Assembly (NCBI GenBank): GCA_045124315.1
Contig: JBGVLO010000277.1
Span: 1 to 23,567, forward strand
Direction of reading: 5' to 3'
From: CAG-411 sp045124315
GTDB taxonomy: Bacteria; Bacillota; Clostridia; Lachnospirales; Lachnospiraceae
Length of the DNA: 23,567 bases
Part shown: positions 1 to 6,592 of the stretch, piece by piece
Layout of the letters: each line of letters begins with the position of its first letter
How positions within the stretch are numbered: position 1 is the first letter of the stretch
Notes under the pieces: model-generated
Database searches by the model: none
What the model was told of the DNA's origin: nothing
Seen by the model: the letters and a program-made list of their open reading frames with translations, nothing else
Translations under genes and position numbers: made by a program

Positions 1-68
1 TTTAGTAAAATGAGAAAATCGAGCTGTTTTACTAAGATTTTTACTAAATTTGGATGACAAAATATACG
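1..68 (+). promoter_or_regulatory. Candidate promoter with three TTTTACTAA boxes
   Basis: The nonamer TTTTACTAA occurs at 27-35 and 39-47, and its reverse complement TTAGTAAAA at 2-10. The second direct copy overlaps a possible -35 element (TTTACT, 40-45), which lies 17 bp from a possible -10 (TATACG, 63-68). Boxes placed over a -35 suggest a repressor operator, but no regulator is identified. The rest of the stretch to position 178 holds only a ribosome site (AAGGAG, 163-168). Confidence 0.35.
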
Positions 69-178
69 AATTTATGCCACGATATGCGACGAAAACGAAG
101 AAAACAATCTATCACAGCAAATCGTATAAAGTGGCGTAAAAACAAGGAAAATCAGCATTTTCAAGGAGTTTTTAAGGC

Positions 179-643
179 ATGATTAAAATATTATTTATTT
201 GCCACGGCAATATTTGTCGTAGCACCCTCGCCGAAAGTCTCTTTACCCACATGGTAAAGCAGAAGGGCATAGAGGAGATGTTTTATATTAATTCTGCTGC
301 CACCAGCAGGGAGGAAATTGGAAATGGTCCCCATTACGGAACTGTGAAAAAGTTGCGTGAAATGGGGATTCCGGTAGTTCCCCATCGAGCGGTGCAAATG
401 ACCAAAAATGACTATGAGGAATACGATTATCTAATTGGTATGGACACTGCCAATATTCGAAATATGAACCGAATTGCCGGAGGGGATCCGGATGGGAAAA
501 TATATAAAATGCTTTCCTTTGCAGGAAGTGGAAGAGATGTGGCGGATCCCTGGTACACAGGAGATTTCGATGCTACTTATGAAGATGTGTTTGCTGGCTG
601 TGAGGGATTTCTGGAGTATTTAGCTTCAGCAGGAAAGTTGTAA
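179..643 (+). CDS. Low-molecular-weight protein tyrosine phosphatase
   Basis: A 154-residue cytoplasmic phosphatase of the LMW-PTP family, which hydrolyses phosphotyrosine (and in some Firmicutes phosphoarginine) on proteins. The N-terminal P-loop has the family signature C-X5-R with Cys8 as nucleophile and Arg14, followed by Ser15-Thr16. The general acid lies in the ADPWY motif near residue 123, directly before the aromatic pair typical of the family. Length is normal for the family. AAGGAG at 163-168 sits 10 bases before the ATG. It appears monocistronic: the next gene starts 69 bases later and is unrelated. No cognate tyrosine kinase or capsule locus is visible here, so its substrate cannot be deduced. 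Confidence 0.9.
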   Translation: MIKILFICHGNICRSTLAESLFTHMVKQKGIEEMFYINSAATSREEIGNGPHYGTVKKLREMGIPVVPHRAVQMTKNDYEEYDYLIGMDTANIRNMNRIAGGDPDGKIYKMLSFAGSGRDVADPWYTGDFDATYEDVFAGCEGFLEYLASAGKL

Positions 644-712
644 TGTATTAGATAGGAGAAGATTTCTTTCGGAATTTATCACTCCATCAGCGTTTTTACA
701 GAAAGGCAGACT

Positions 713-1480
713 ATGAACATAAAAAAGAGTAATCTAATACAGATATTAGAGTATTCGCTTCTAGCGTTTGGGATACCTCTTCTGTGTATATTTCTATGCA
801 GATTGACACGGATAAAGGAGAATGGTGCACTAAGTCTTATCCTGTATGGTATAGAGGGCGCTTCGCCAACACTTGCAGTAATAATCTTAATATTTGTCCA
901 AAATAATAAATCAGGATTAATAAAATATTTGCATAAGAAATATATATGGAATTTTGATTGGAAAAAATGCATACTAGCATTGTTCATTCCCTTTATTCTT
1001 TTAACATGTGCAAAGCTGGTGGCAATGTTTTTTGGCGACACAAATGTATTTCTATCACCAATAACAGTTCGGAAAATATTGATTATTTCATGGGCTTTAA
1101 TTGCAGAAGAATTGGGGTGGAGAGGTTTTTTACAGGATAAACTCGAAACGCTGATTTCTGACAAATATATACCTCTCATTGTGGGAGTTATCTGGGCACT
1201 ATGGCATTATCATTTTATTCTATTAGGTTCCATGGAAGTACCTGTTTTTGCGTTTGCAGCGGGATGTATTTTTGAAAGTTATGGCTATTTTGCAATAACG
1301 AAATTTGCGAAAAACAATATTGTTCCAGCGTGTATTTGGCATTTTACAGGAAACATGATGTTCAACTTATATCGATTTGACCCGCAATGGCATCTGGGGT
1401 CATCCAAATTTTATTGGATTGCAACAGCATTTTATTCTGTATTTGTTGTCATATTTTTTGCGTATGGCAAAAAGAAATGA
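713..1480 (+). CDS. CPBP-family intramembrane metalloprotease (CAAX protease-like)
   Basis: A 255-residue polytopic membrane protein of the CPBP/Abi (type II CAAX prenyl endopeptidase) family. The family motifs appear in order: EExxxR at Glu132-Glu133/Arg137, a histidine motif WALWHYHF near residues 161-168, and a third motif around His210 and Asn214. Hydrophobic segments cover about residues 11-30, 40-62, 86-108, 120-132, 150-170 and 175-197. Members act inside the membrane, and many are linked to bacteriocin immunity or peptide processing. No bacteriocin gene is seen next to it, so its role is open. By eye the gene is more AT-rich and uses more ATA and AGA codons than its neighbours, which hints at later acquisition. 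No clear terminator follows. Confidence 0.85.
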   Translation: MNIKKSNLIQILEYSLLAFGIPLLCIFLCRLTRIKENGALSLILYGIEGASPTLAVIILIFVQNNKSGLIKYLHKKYIWNFDWKKCILALFIPFILLTCAKLVAMFFGDTNVFLSPITVRKILIISWALIAEELGWRGFLQDKLETLISDKYIPLIVGVIWALWHYHFILLGSMEVPVFAFAAGCIFESYGYFAITKFAKNNIVPACIWHFTGNMMFNLYRFDPQWHLGSSKFYWIATAFYSVFVVIFFAYGKKK

Positions 1481-1532
1481 AAAAAATCTATAGTAGAGGC
1501 AGAAGTTCTAGTATTGATTGGGCGGTTTTTCA

Positions 1533-1574
1533 TTGACAAATCTCCCTGTGGTCTTTAAAATAAACAAGAACCAC
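1533..1574 (+). promoter_or_regulatory. nadA promoter with an inverted repeat across the -10
   Basis: A near-consensus sigma-A promoter: TTGACA at 1533-1538, a 17-bp spacer, and TAAAAT at 1556-1561, placing the start of transcription near 1568. An imperfect inverted repeat, GTGGTCTT (1548-1555) against AAGAACCAC (1566-1574, one unpaired base), straddles the -10. Because it lies mostly upstream of the transcript start, it would act as DNA. NAD synthesis genes in Firmicutes are often repressed by NiaR, but I cannot confirm that this is its site. Confidence 0.6.
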
Positions 1575-1635
1575 TGAATTGTTACAGATATATGGTTTAC
1601 AACAACAGATTATAACCTTGATAAAGGAGAATACC

Positions 1636-2535
1636 ATGATAGAAGAAATCAAACGTTTGAAAAAAGAAAAAGATGTAGTGATCTTAGCCCATTACTATGT
1701 AGATGGAGAAGTGCAGGCACTGGCTGACTTTGTTGGGGATTCATATTTCCTTGCTAAGAAAGCGAAAGAAGTAACACAGCAGACGATTTTGTTCTGTGGC
1801 GTGTCGTTCATGGGTGAGAGTGCCAAGATATTGAATCCTGAAAAAAGAGTAGTAATGGCAGATGAGTTGGCGGATTGTCCAATGGCACATATGGTAGACA
1901 TTGATCGTATTCATGAAGTAAGAAAGGAATATCCGGATGTAGCGGTGGTTTGCTATGTAAACTCAACAGCAGAGATTAAGGCAGAATCGGATGTTTGTGT
2001 GACTTCATCCAATGCGGTGCGCGTAGTAGAGAAGCTGCCAAATAAGCATATTTTCTTTATTCCGGACAATAATCTTGCCAGATTTGTGGCAAAACAATTG
2101 CCAGAGAAGGAATTTATTTTCAACGATGGTTTTTGTCATGTGCATAAGAGTATTTTGAAAGAAGATGTATTGAAAGCCAAGGAAGTACATCCGGAAGCAT
2201 TGATTCTTACACATCCGGAATGTACAGAAGATGTAGTGGAGATTTCAGATTTTGTAGGAAGTACATCAGAGATTATTGATTTTGCTACAAGTTCAGATGC
2301 TAAGGAATTTTTAATCTGTACGGAGATGGGGGTGTTCTACGAGTTGGGACAGAAGAATCCGGAAAAGAAATTTTATGCGGTTGGACACAGACAGTTTTGT
2401 CCAAATATGAAGCGCATTAGCTTAGAGGGTGTGAAGGAAGCATTAGAGAATCTTTCTCCTGAAGTAGAGATGGATGAGAAGATGCGTTTGAAAGCAAATG
2501 CACCATTGGAAAAGATGCTGGAATTAGCAAAATAG
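1636..2535 (+). CDS. nadA: Quinolinate synthase NadA
   Basis: Quinolinate synthase condenses iminoaspartate with dihydroxyacetone phosphate in de novo NAD synthesis and uses a [4Fe-4S] cluster. The start is ATG 1636, because AAAGGAG (1622-1628) sits just upstream; an in-frame upstream ATG at 1579 lacks such a site and would add 19 residues unlike the family. This gives 299 residues, the short NadA form. The three cluster cysteines expected by family position are present: Cys81 (in ADCPM), Cys167 (in GFCHVH) and Cys255 (in FCPNMK). Conserved GDSYFLA near residues 34-40 and HPEC near 193-196 are also seen. The usual partners nadB and nadC are not adjacent. It has its own promoter and terminator, so it is a single-gene unit. 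Confidence 0.95.
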   Translation: MIEEIKRLKKEKDVVILAHYYVDGEVQALADFVGDSYFLAKKAKEVTQQTILFCGVSFMGESAKILNPEKRVVMADELADCPMAHMVDIDRIHEVRKEYPDVAVVCYVNSTAEIKAESDVCVTSSNAVRVVEKLPNKHIFFIPDNNLARFVAKQLPEKEFIFNDGFCHVHKSILKEDVLKAKEVHPEALILTHPECTEDVVEISDFVGSTSEIIDFATSSDAKEFLICTEMGVFYELGQKNPEKKFYAVGHRQFCPNMKRISLEGVKEALENLSPEVEMDEKMRLKANAPLEKMLELAK

Positions 2536-2565
2536 TTACATCAATTTTATGATGAGAGAGTATAG

Positions 2566-2598
2566 AGACCTTGGTATAAAACAGCCAGGGTCTTTTTT
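2566..2598 (+). terminator. Rho-independent terminator after nadA
   Basis: AGACCTTGG (2566-2574) pairs with CCAGGGTCT (2585-2593), nine pairs including one G-U, with a 10-base loop and a run of six T (2593-2598). Confidence 0.9.
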
Positions 2599-2664
2599 CT
2601 CTATAGGAGAAGTACTTCGAACAGAAAGCGTATAAATTCGTATTATAATAGAAGGGGATTTGCA

Positions 2665-3708
2665 ATGTTTGAATGGATTGATAAATTAGAAGAAACGGGA
2701 GAACTGACGGAAGAGGAGTTTGTGTTGCTTCTAAAAGGGAGAACGAAGAAATTAGAAGAATATGCAGCAAAAAAAGCGAGAACCATTGCCGATTCTATCT
2801 ATGGGAAGGATATTTATATTCGTGGTCTCATAGAATTTACTAATTACTGTAAGAATGACTGTTACTATTGTGGAATACAAAGAAGCAACAAAAACGCACT
2901 TCGATATCGGTTAACAGAAGAGGAAATTTTGCAGTGTTGCGCAGAAGGCTATCAACTGGGGTTTCGTACATTTGTGTTACAGGGTGGGGAAGATCCTTAT
3001 TATACGGATGAAAGAGTTGTGGAACTGGTAAAAAAAATAAAGAAGGAGTATCCGGATTGTGCCCTTACGCTTTCTATTGGGGAAAAGCCTTATGAAAGTT
3101 ATGAAAAATTTTATAAAGCTGGTGCGGACCGATATTTGCTTCGGCACGAAACTGCGGACTTGGAGCATTATGGAAAACTTCACCCAGAGGAAATGTCACA
3201 AAAAAATAGAATGGAATGTTTGAGAAATTTAAAGCAAATAGGATTTCAGACGGGATGTGGATTTATGGTGGGAAGTCCTTTTCAAACGGTGGAAAGTATT
3301 GCAAAAGATTTCGTGTTTATTCATCAGTTAAAGCCGGATATGGTTGGAATTGGCCCTTTTATACCGCATAAAGATACCAGATTTGCAAAAGAACAGGAGG
3401 GGACACTGGAGGACACCTTGTTTTATTTAAGTCTCATACGAATTATGGAAAAGAATGTGTTACTGCCAGCTACAACTGCACTGGCTACCATACATCCGAG
3501 AGGAAGGGAGCTAGGGATACTGGCAGGGGCGAACGTGGTAATGCCAAATCTATCTCCAAAAAGTGTACGGGAAAAATATGCATTGTATGACGGAAAGGTA
3601 TGCACCGGAGAAGAGGCAGCAGAATGCCGGGGATGTTTGGAAAAACGAGTGGAGAGTGTGGGATATCATATTGTGGTTTCCAAAGGAGATATTAAGCTTA
3701 CTGTTTAG
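2665..3708 (+). CDS. hydE: [FeFe]-hydrogenase H-cluster radical SAM maturase HydE
   Basis: A 347-residue radical SAM enzyme that, with HydF and HydG, builds the H-cluster of [FeFe] hydrogenase; HydE helps to make the dithiomethylamine bridge. The radical SAM cluster motif CX3CX2C is at Cys62, Cys66 and Cys69. A second C-terminal cluster motif, CX7CX2C at Cys313, Cys321 and Cys324, matches the accessory cluster position of HydE proteins. This separates it from BioB and PylB relatives. Length equals the family norm. A ribosome site GAAGGGG (2651-2657) precedes ATG 2665. TATAAA at 2631-2636 may be its -10; the better-looking TATAAT at 2644-2649 would start the transcript inside the ribosome site. 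No hydF, hydG or hydrogenase gene lies in the window. Confidence 0.9.
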   Translation: MFEWIDKLEETGELTEEEFVLLLKGRTKKLEEYAAKKARTIADSIYGKDIYIRGLIEFTNYCKNDCYYCGIQRSNKNALRYRLTEEEILQCCAEGYQLGFRTFVLQGGEDPYYTDERVVELVKKIKKEYPDCALTLSIGEKPYESYEKFYKAGADRYLLRHETADLEHYGKLHPEEMSQKNRMECLRNLKQIGFQTGCGFMVGSPFQTVESIAKDFVFIHQLKPDMVGIGPFIPHKDTRFAKEQEGTLEDTLFYLSLIRIMEKNVLLPATTALATIHPRGRELGILAGANVVMPNLSPKSVREKYALYDGKVCTGEEAAECRGCLEKRVESVGYHIVVSKGDIKLTV

Positions 3709-3832
3709 AGGTAGGTGTTTTCGTGTGGCATTTTGTTTTGGTATCTGTTATACTTGTTTAAAGATGGCAACGAGCTATTTTGATAAGAAAGACAGATTGT
3801 TTTTTGTTTATGTTTTATATAGAAGTCCATAG

Positions 3833-3863
3833 GTGACAGTTTAGCACCCAGCTGAACTGTTAC
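3833..3863. mobile_element. 31-bp palindromic MITE-like element (copy 1)
   Basis: GTGACAGTTTAGC (3833-3845) and GCTGAACTGTTAC (3851-3863) are 13-bp inverted repeats with two wobble differences around a 5-base loop. The exact 8-mer GTCCATAG flanks it on both sides (3825-3832 and 3864-3871), as expected for a target-site duplication. It lies between hydE and cysE, probably inside the cysE leader. It has no coding capacity. In RNA it would form a stable hairpin. Confidence 0.75.
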
Positions 3864-3918
3864 GTCCATAGATAAGAGTGTAGGGACAATTTGTAGTATT
3901 GTTAGGAAATGGATGATA

Positions 3919-3940
3919 GATGAAAGAATTGAATTTCATC
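3919..3940. repeat. Inverted repeat upstream of cysE
   Basis: GATGAAA (3919-3925) and TTTCATC (3934-3940) form a perfect 7-bp inverted repeat with an 8-base spacer, 37 bases before the cysE start codon. It could be an operator or a small RNA hairpin. No known cysteine regulator site is recognised in it. Confidence 0.35.
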
Positions 3941-3977
3941 AGGCAATCATGGAAGTATAGGAAAGAGAGGTATTCAA

Positions 3978-4928
3978 ATGGCAGGAAAGATTGAAAAGGA
4001 AATTAGTAATATAGTTTCAGAACTTATGAACGATTATAGAAAGCAGAGAAATACGGATAAGGTTGATATGGCAAATCAGCCACAGAAGAAGTATGTTGTT
4101 GCATTGTTGGATAAAATTATTAAATTGATTTTTGCAGGGTATTTTCGGGATCAGGGATATAAAGTATACAATTTAGAGCATGATTATGCAGTGCAGATAG
4201 AAGATGCAATTTTTCATATGAATAAGCAGGTGAATCGTGCATTGCGTTATAATCCGGAAGTACAAGGAAAGACAGAACAGGAAATTGAAGAGATGGCAGA
4301 GGACATTGTGATCACATTCTTTAAAAAATTGCCATTGATCCGAGAATATGTGGAGGGAGATCTTGAGGCAGCTTATGATGGAGATCCTGCTGCCTACTAT
4401 CACGCAGAGATTGTTTTGGCATATCCAGGATTGTATGCAATTACAGTAAATCGTATTGCACATGAGTTATTTCAGCTAGGAGTGCCATTGCTTCCTAGAA
4501 TTATGACAGAACATGCTCACTGGCAGACTGGAATTGACATTCATCCGGGAGCAACCATAGGTCGCAATTTCTTTATTGACCATGGAACCGGCATTGTTGT
4601 AGGCGAGACCACAGTGATTGGTAATAATGTGAAAATATATCAGGGTGTGACTCTTGGTGCATTGTCTACAAGAGGAGGACAGAAATTACAGGGTAAGAGA
4701 AGGCACCCAACTATTGAGGATGATGTGGTAATCTATTCCGGAGCATCTATTTTAGGTGGAGATACGGTAATTGGAAAGGGCTCTGTAATTGGAAGTAATG
4801 CATTTGTAACCAAATCCATTGCCCCAGAAACTCGTGTCAGCATTCGAAATCAGGAATTGATTTATGCAAATCAGGATAAGAATATTGTGCAAAAAACAGA
4901 ATTGGAACAGGATGACAATTGGAGATAA
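3978..4928 (+). CDS. cysE: Serine O-acetyltransferase (CysE/EpsC type)
   Basis: Makes O-acetylserine from serine and acetyl-CoA, the committed step of cysteine synthesis. It has 316 residues, longer than the enterobacterial enzyme because of an extended helical N-terminal part, as in the EpsC-annotated clostridial forms. The C-terminal half is a left-handed beta-helix of hexapeptide repeats. Catalytic residues expected from E. coli CysE appear as Asp187 (in DIHPGA) and His202 (in DHGTG). The substrate loop after LGALSTRGGQ is also present. GAGAGG precedes the ATG. The 269-bp upstream gap contains a weak extended -10 (TGTTATACT, 3746-3754), MITE copy 1 and an inverted repeat. nth follows after 55 bases without a terminator, so the two are probably co-transcribed. 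No cysK is adjacent. Confidence 0.9.
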   Translation: MAGKIEKEISNIVSELMNDYRKQRNTDKVDMANQPQKKYVVALLDKIIKLIFAGYFRDQGYKVYNLEHDYAVQIEDAIFHMNKQVNRALRYNPEVQGKTEQEIEEMAEDIVITFFKKLPLIREYVEGDLEAAYDGDPAAYYHAEIVLAYPGLYAITVNRIAHELFQLGVPLLPRIMTEHAHWQTGIDIHPGATIGRNFFIDHGTGIVVGETTVIGNNVKIYQGVTLGALSTRGGQKLQGKRRHPTIEDDVVIYSGASILGGDTVIGKGSVIGSNAFVTKSIAPETRVSIRNQELIYANQDKNIVQKTELEQDDNWR

Positions 4929-4983
4929 TGGAGTCATGAAGTTGCAATAATGAAATGTTGCACAAGTAAGGAGAATCAGGCAT

Positions 4984-5619
4984 ATGACAAAAAAGGAAAG
5001 AGCGAAGAAGATTATTGAAGGGCTGAAGCAGGAATATCCGGATACCCATTGTACCTTGAATTATGATTCTGCCTGGAAATTGTTGATCAGTGTTCGTTTG
5101 GCTGCACAATGTACAGATGAGCGAGTGGATAAGATTACGCCGCTTTTATATGAAAAATATCCGGATATTGATGCGATAGCTAGTGCCACAGTGGAAGAAA
5201 TCGAAGAAATTGTCAGACCATGTGGATTAGGTAAGAGTAAGGCAAAAGATATAAGTGCCTGTATGCAGATGCTACGGGATGTGTATGATGGACAGGTGCC
5301 GGATACATTGGAAGAACTGCTGAAGCTGCCTGGTGTGGGAAGAAAGAGTGCAAATCTAATTATGGGAGATGTGTATGGCAAACCGGCCATCGTTACAGAT
5401 ACCCATTGTATCAGACTTACAAACCGTATGGGCTTAGTAGATGGAATTAAGGATCCTAAGAAGGTTGAGATGGAATTGTGGAAGATCATTCCACCAGAGG
5501 AAAGCAATGATTTTTGCCATCGGTTAGTGGATCATGGAAGAGCAGTATGTACAGCCAGAACCAAAGAGCCATATTGTGACAAGTGTTGTGTGGCTGGATT
5601 TTGCAAGAAAAAGATATAG
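4984..5619 (+). CDS. nth: Endonuclease III (DNA glycosylase/AP lyase)
   Basis: Base-excision repair enzyme that removes oxidised pyrimidines and nicks abasic sites. It has 211 residues. The helix-hairpin-helix LPGVGRKSAN carries catalytic Lys121, and Asp139 follows in TDTH, matching K120/D138 of E. coli. The [4Fe-4S] cysteines are Cys189, Cys198, Cys201 and Cys207. Their spacing is C-X8-C-X2-C-X5-C, whereas E. coli Nth has C-X6-C-X2-C-X5-C, so the first loop is two residues longer. AAGGAG (4969-4974) precedes the ATG. The gene probably shares a transcript with cysE and ends at a strong hairpin terminator. Confidence 0.93.
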   Translation: MTKKERAKKIIEGLKQEYPDTHCTLNYDSAWKLLISVRLAAQCTDERVDKITPLLYEKYPDIDAIASATVEEIEEIVRPCGLGKSKAKDISACMQMLRDVYDGQVPDTLEELLKLPGVGRKSANLIMGDVYGKPAIVTDTHCIRLTNRMGLVDGIKDPKKVEMELWKIIPPEESNDFCHRLVDHGRAVCTARTKEPYCDKCCVAGFCKKKI

Positions 5620-5634
5620 TTACGATAAAACAAG

Positions 5635-5663
5635 AAGGACGGGGAATGTGTACCGTCCTTTTT
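5635..5663. terminator. Bidirectional terminator between nth and trpF
   Basis: AAGGACGG (5635-5642) pairs perfectly with CCGTCCTT (5653-5660), loop 10 bases, followed by T on the plus strand (5659-5663). On the minus strand the same hairpin is followed by TTCTTGTTTT, so it can also end trpF. Confidence 0.85.
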
Positions 5664-5706
5664 CTTATCTGTGCACAATGGGCGCTCTCTATGTTGAATG
5701 CAAACA

Positions 5707-6315
5707 TTACTGGCCTGTTCGTACAGCAGTAACAAAAGCCCTTATTTTTTCAGGATCTTTTCCAGGCTGTTCTGTATATTCTACACCTGAAGATACATCC
5801 ACTCCGTCAGGATGAATATTTTGAATTGCCATAGCAACGTTTTCTGGCTGGAGACCTCCGGCTAATAATAAAAGCTTATCATCCTTTGGAATTTTGGAAA
5901 CTAAGCTCCAGTCAAATGTTTTTCCACTTCCTGGTTCCTGGGCATCAAATACATAACCAGCAATTTGTTCGCATGTTTTATAGGTTTCGTACTGTTCCAT
6001 ATCTTTTACATTAAAGGCTTTCAGTATAGGCAGAGAAATATAACGAATGACAGAAGAATCCAGTTGTCCGTGAATTTGAATGTAATCAAAATTGGAGTTT
6101 TGTATTTCTTTAATTTGTTCTAAAGATGGGGAAACTACCACTGCTACTTTTTTTATGTCTGGATTGAGCGCATTCATAATTTCTTCTGCCTTCTGGATGG
6201 AAATATTTCGCTTGCTTTTTGGAAAAAAAAGAACAAAACCGGCAAAGTCGACTTTGTGCTGGTTTAAATAATCCGCTTCCCTTAGGGTGGTTAATCCACA
6301 TATTTTTATTTTCAT
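5707..6315 (-). CDS. trpF: Phosphoribosylanthranilate isomerase TrpF
   Basis: Catalyses the Amadori rearrangement of phosphoribosylanthranilate in tryptophan synthesis. A 202-residue TIM barrel. The catalytic base is Cys6 in the N-terminal KICGLT motif, and the catalytic acid is Asp124 in the VFDAQEPGSGKTFDW block. Phosphate-binding loops LLLAGGLQPENV and GVDVSSGVE are near the C-terminus. GGAGGG (minus strand, 6326-6331) sets the start at 6315. It stands alone, with no other trp gene in the window, although trpF is normally in a trp operon. It has its own sigma-A promoter and a folded leader of about 115 bases, which suggests separate control. Confidence 0.93.
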   Translation of the reverse strand: MKIKICGLTTLREADYLNQHKVDFAGFVLFFPKSKRNISIQKAEEIMNALNPDIKKVAVVVSPSLEQIKEIQNSNFDYIQIHGQLDSSVIRYISLPILKAFNVKDMEQYETYKTCEQIAGYVFDAQEPGSGKTFDWSLVSKIPKDDKLLLLAGGLQPENVAMAIQNIHPDGVDVSSGVEYTEQPGKDPEKIRAFVTAVRTGQ

Positions 6316-6350
6316 AATACCAGTACCCTCCGTAACATATTAACATGGCG

Positions 6351-6416
6351 CTGGGGTCTCAAGGACATTCGCCCATATCCCGCAAGCTCGTGTGCGTTCG
6401 GAACTTTAGACCCTAG
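6351..6416 (-). ncRNA. Folded 5' leader of trpF (possible cis-regulatory RNA)
   Basis: Read on the minus strand, an outer stem CTAGGGTCT/AGACCCCAG (6408-6416 with 6351-6359, one G-U) encloses two hairpins. One pairs CGCA with TGCG plus flanking CC/GG around a GAA bulge; the other pairs GGATAT with ATGTCC around the loop GGGCGA. Together they make a three-way junction about 20 bases after the expected transcript start. I do not match it to a riboswitch class I know. T-box landmarks (the GGTGGNACCGCG-type bulge, a specifier loop) are absent. No terminator is evident, so any control would more likely act on translation. Confidence 0.45.
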
Positions 6417-6439
6417 ACATTGATCGTACATAGCAACAG

Positions 6440-6467
6440 TGTATATGAAACAAGGGAAAAATGTCAA
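6440..6467 (-). promoter_or_regulatory. trpF promoter
   Basis: On the minus strand, TTGACA (6462-6467), a 16-bp spacer and TATACA (6440-6445). The transcript would start near 6433, giving a leader of about 118 bases before trpF. Confidence 0.65.
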
Positions 6468-6477
6468 TCAAAAAGGG

Positions 6478-6506
6478 TTTCCAACAAGCATTAAAATTGT
6501 TATAAT
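6478..6506 (+). promoter_or_regulatory. Promoter of the methyltransferase gene
   Basis: Extended -10 TGTTATAAT (6498-6506) with a weak -35 TTTCCA (6478-6483) at 17 bp. The leader that follows contains TGCG/CGCA (6523-6534) and two similar segments, GGCATAGCGGATTA and GGCGTAGCGAGAATA, at about 6539-6569. The meaning of these is unknown. Confidence 0.55.
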
Positions 6507-6592
6507 GGTTACTGTTTATATGGTGCGCCTGCGCATAAGGCATAGCGGATTACGGCGTAGCGAGAATAGGAAAAAAGGAAAGCGGAGTACAT

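Noticed and set aside
679..1179. A 166-codon minus-strand open frame opposite the CPBP gene
   Set aside because: No recognisable domain or ribosome site, and the plus-strand gene has all family motifs.
1574..1585. CTGAATTGTTAC as a further mini-element end before nadA
   Set aside because: It resembles the right end but no left end or 8-bp flank was found.
2609..2618. GAAGTACTTC palindrome before hydE as an operator
   Set aside because: A single 10-bp palindrome without other support or a clear position relative to a promoter.
3563..3832. An 89-codon plus-strand frame overlapping the end of hydE
   Set aside because: Mostly out of frame inside hydE; no ribosome site and no family resemblance.
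6316..6433. T-box leader for trpF
   Set aside because: The conserved T-box antiterminator sequence and a terminator are missing, and the leader is shorter than T-boxes.
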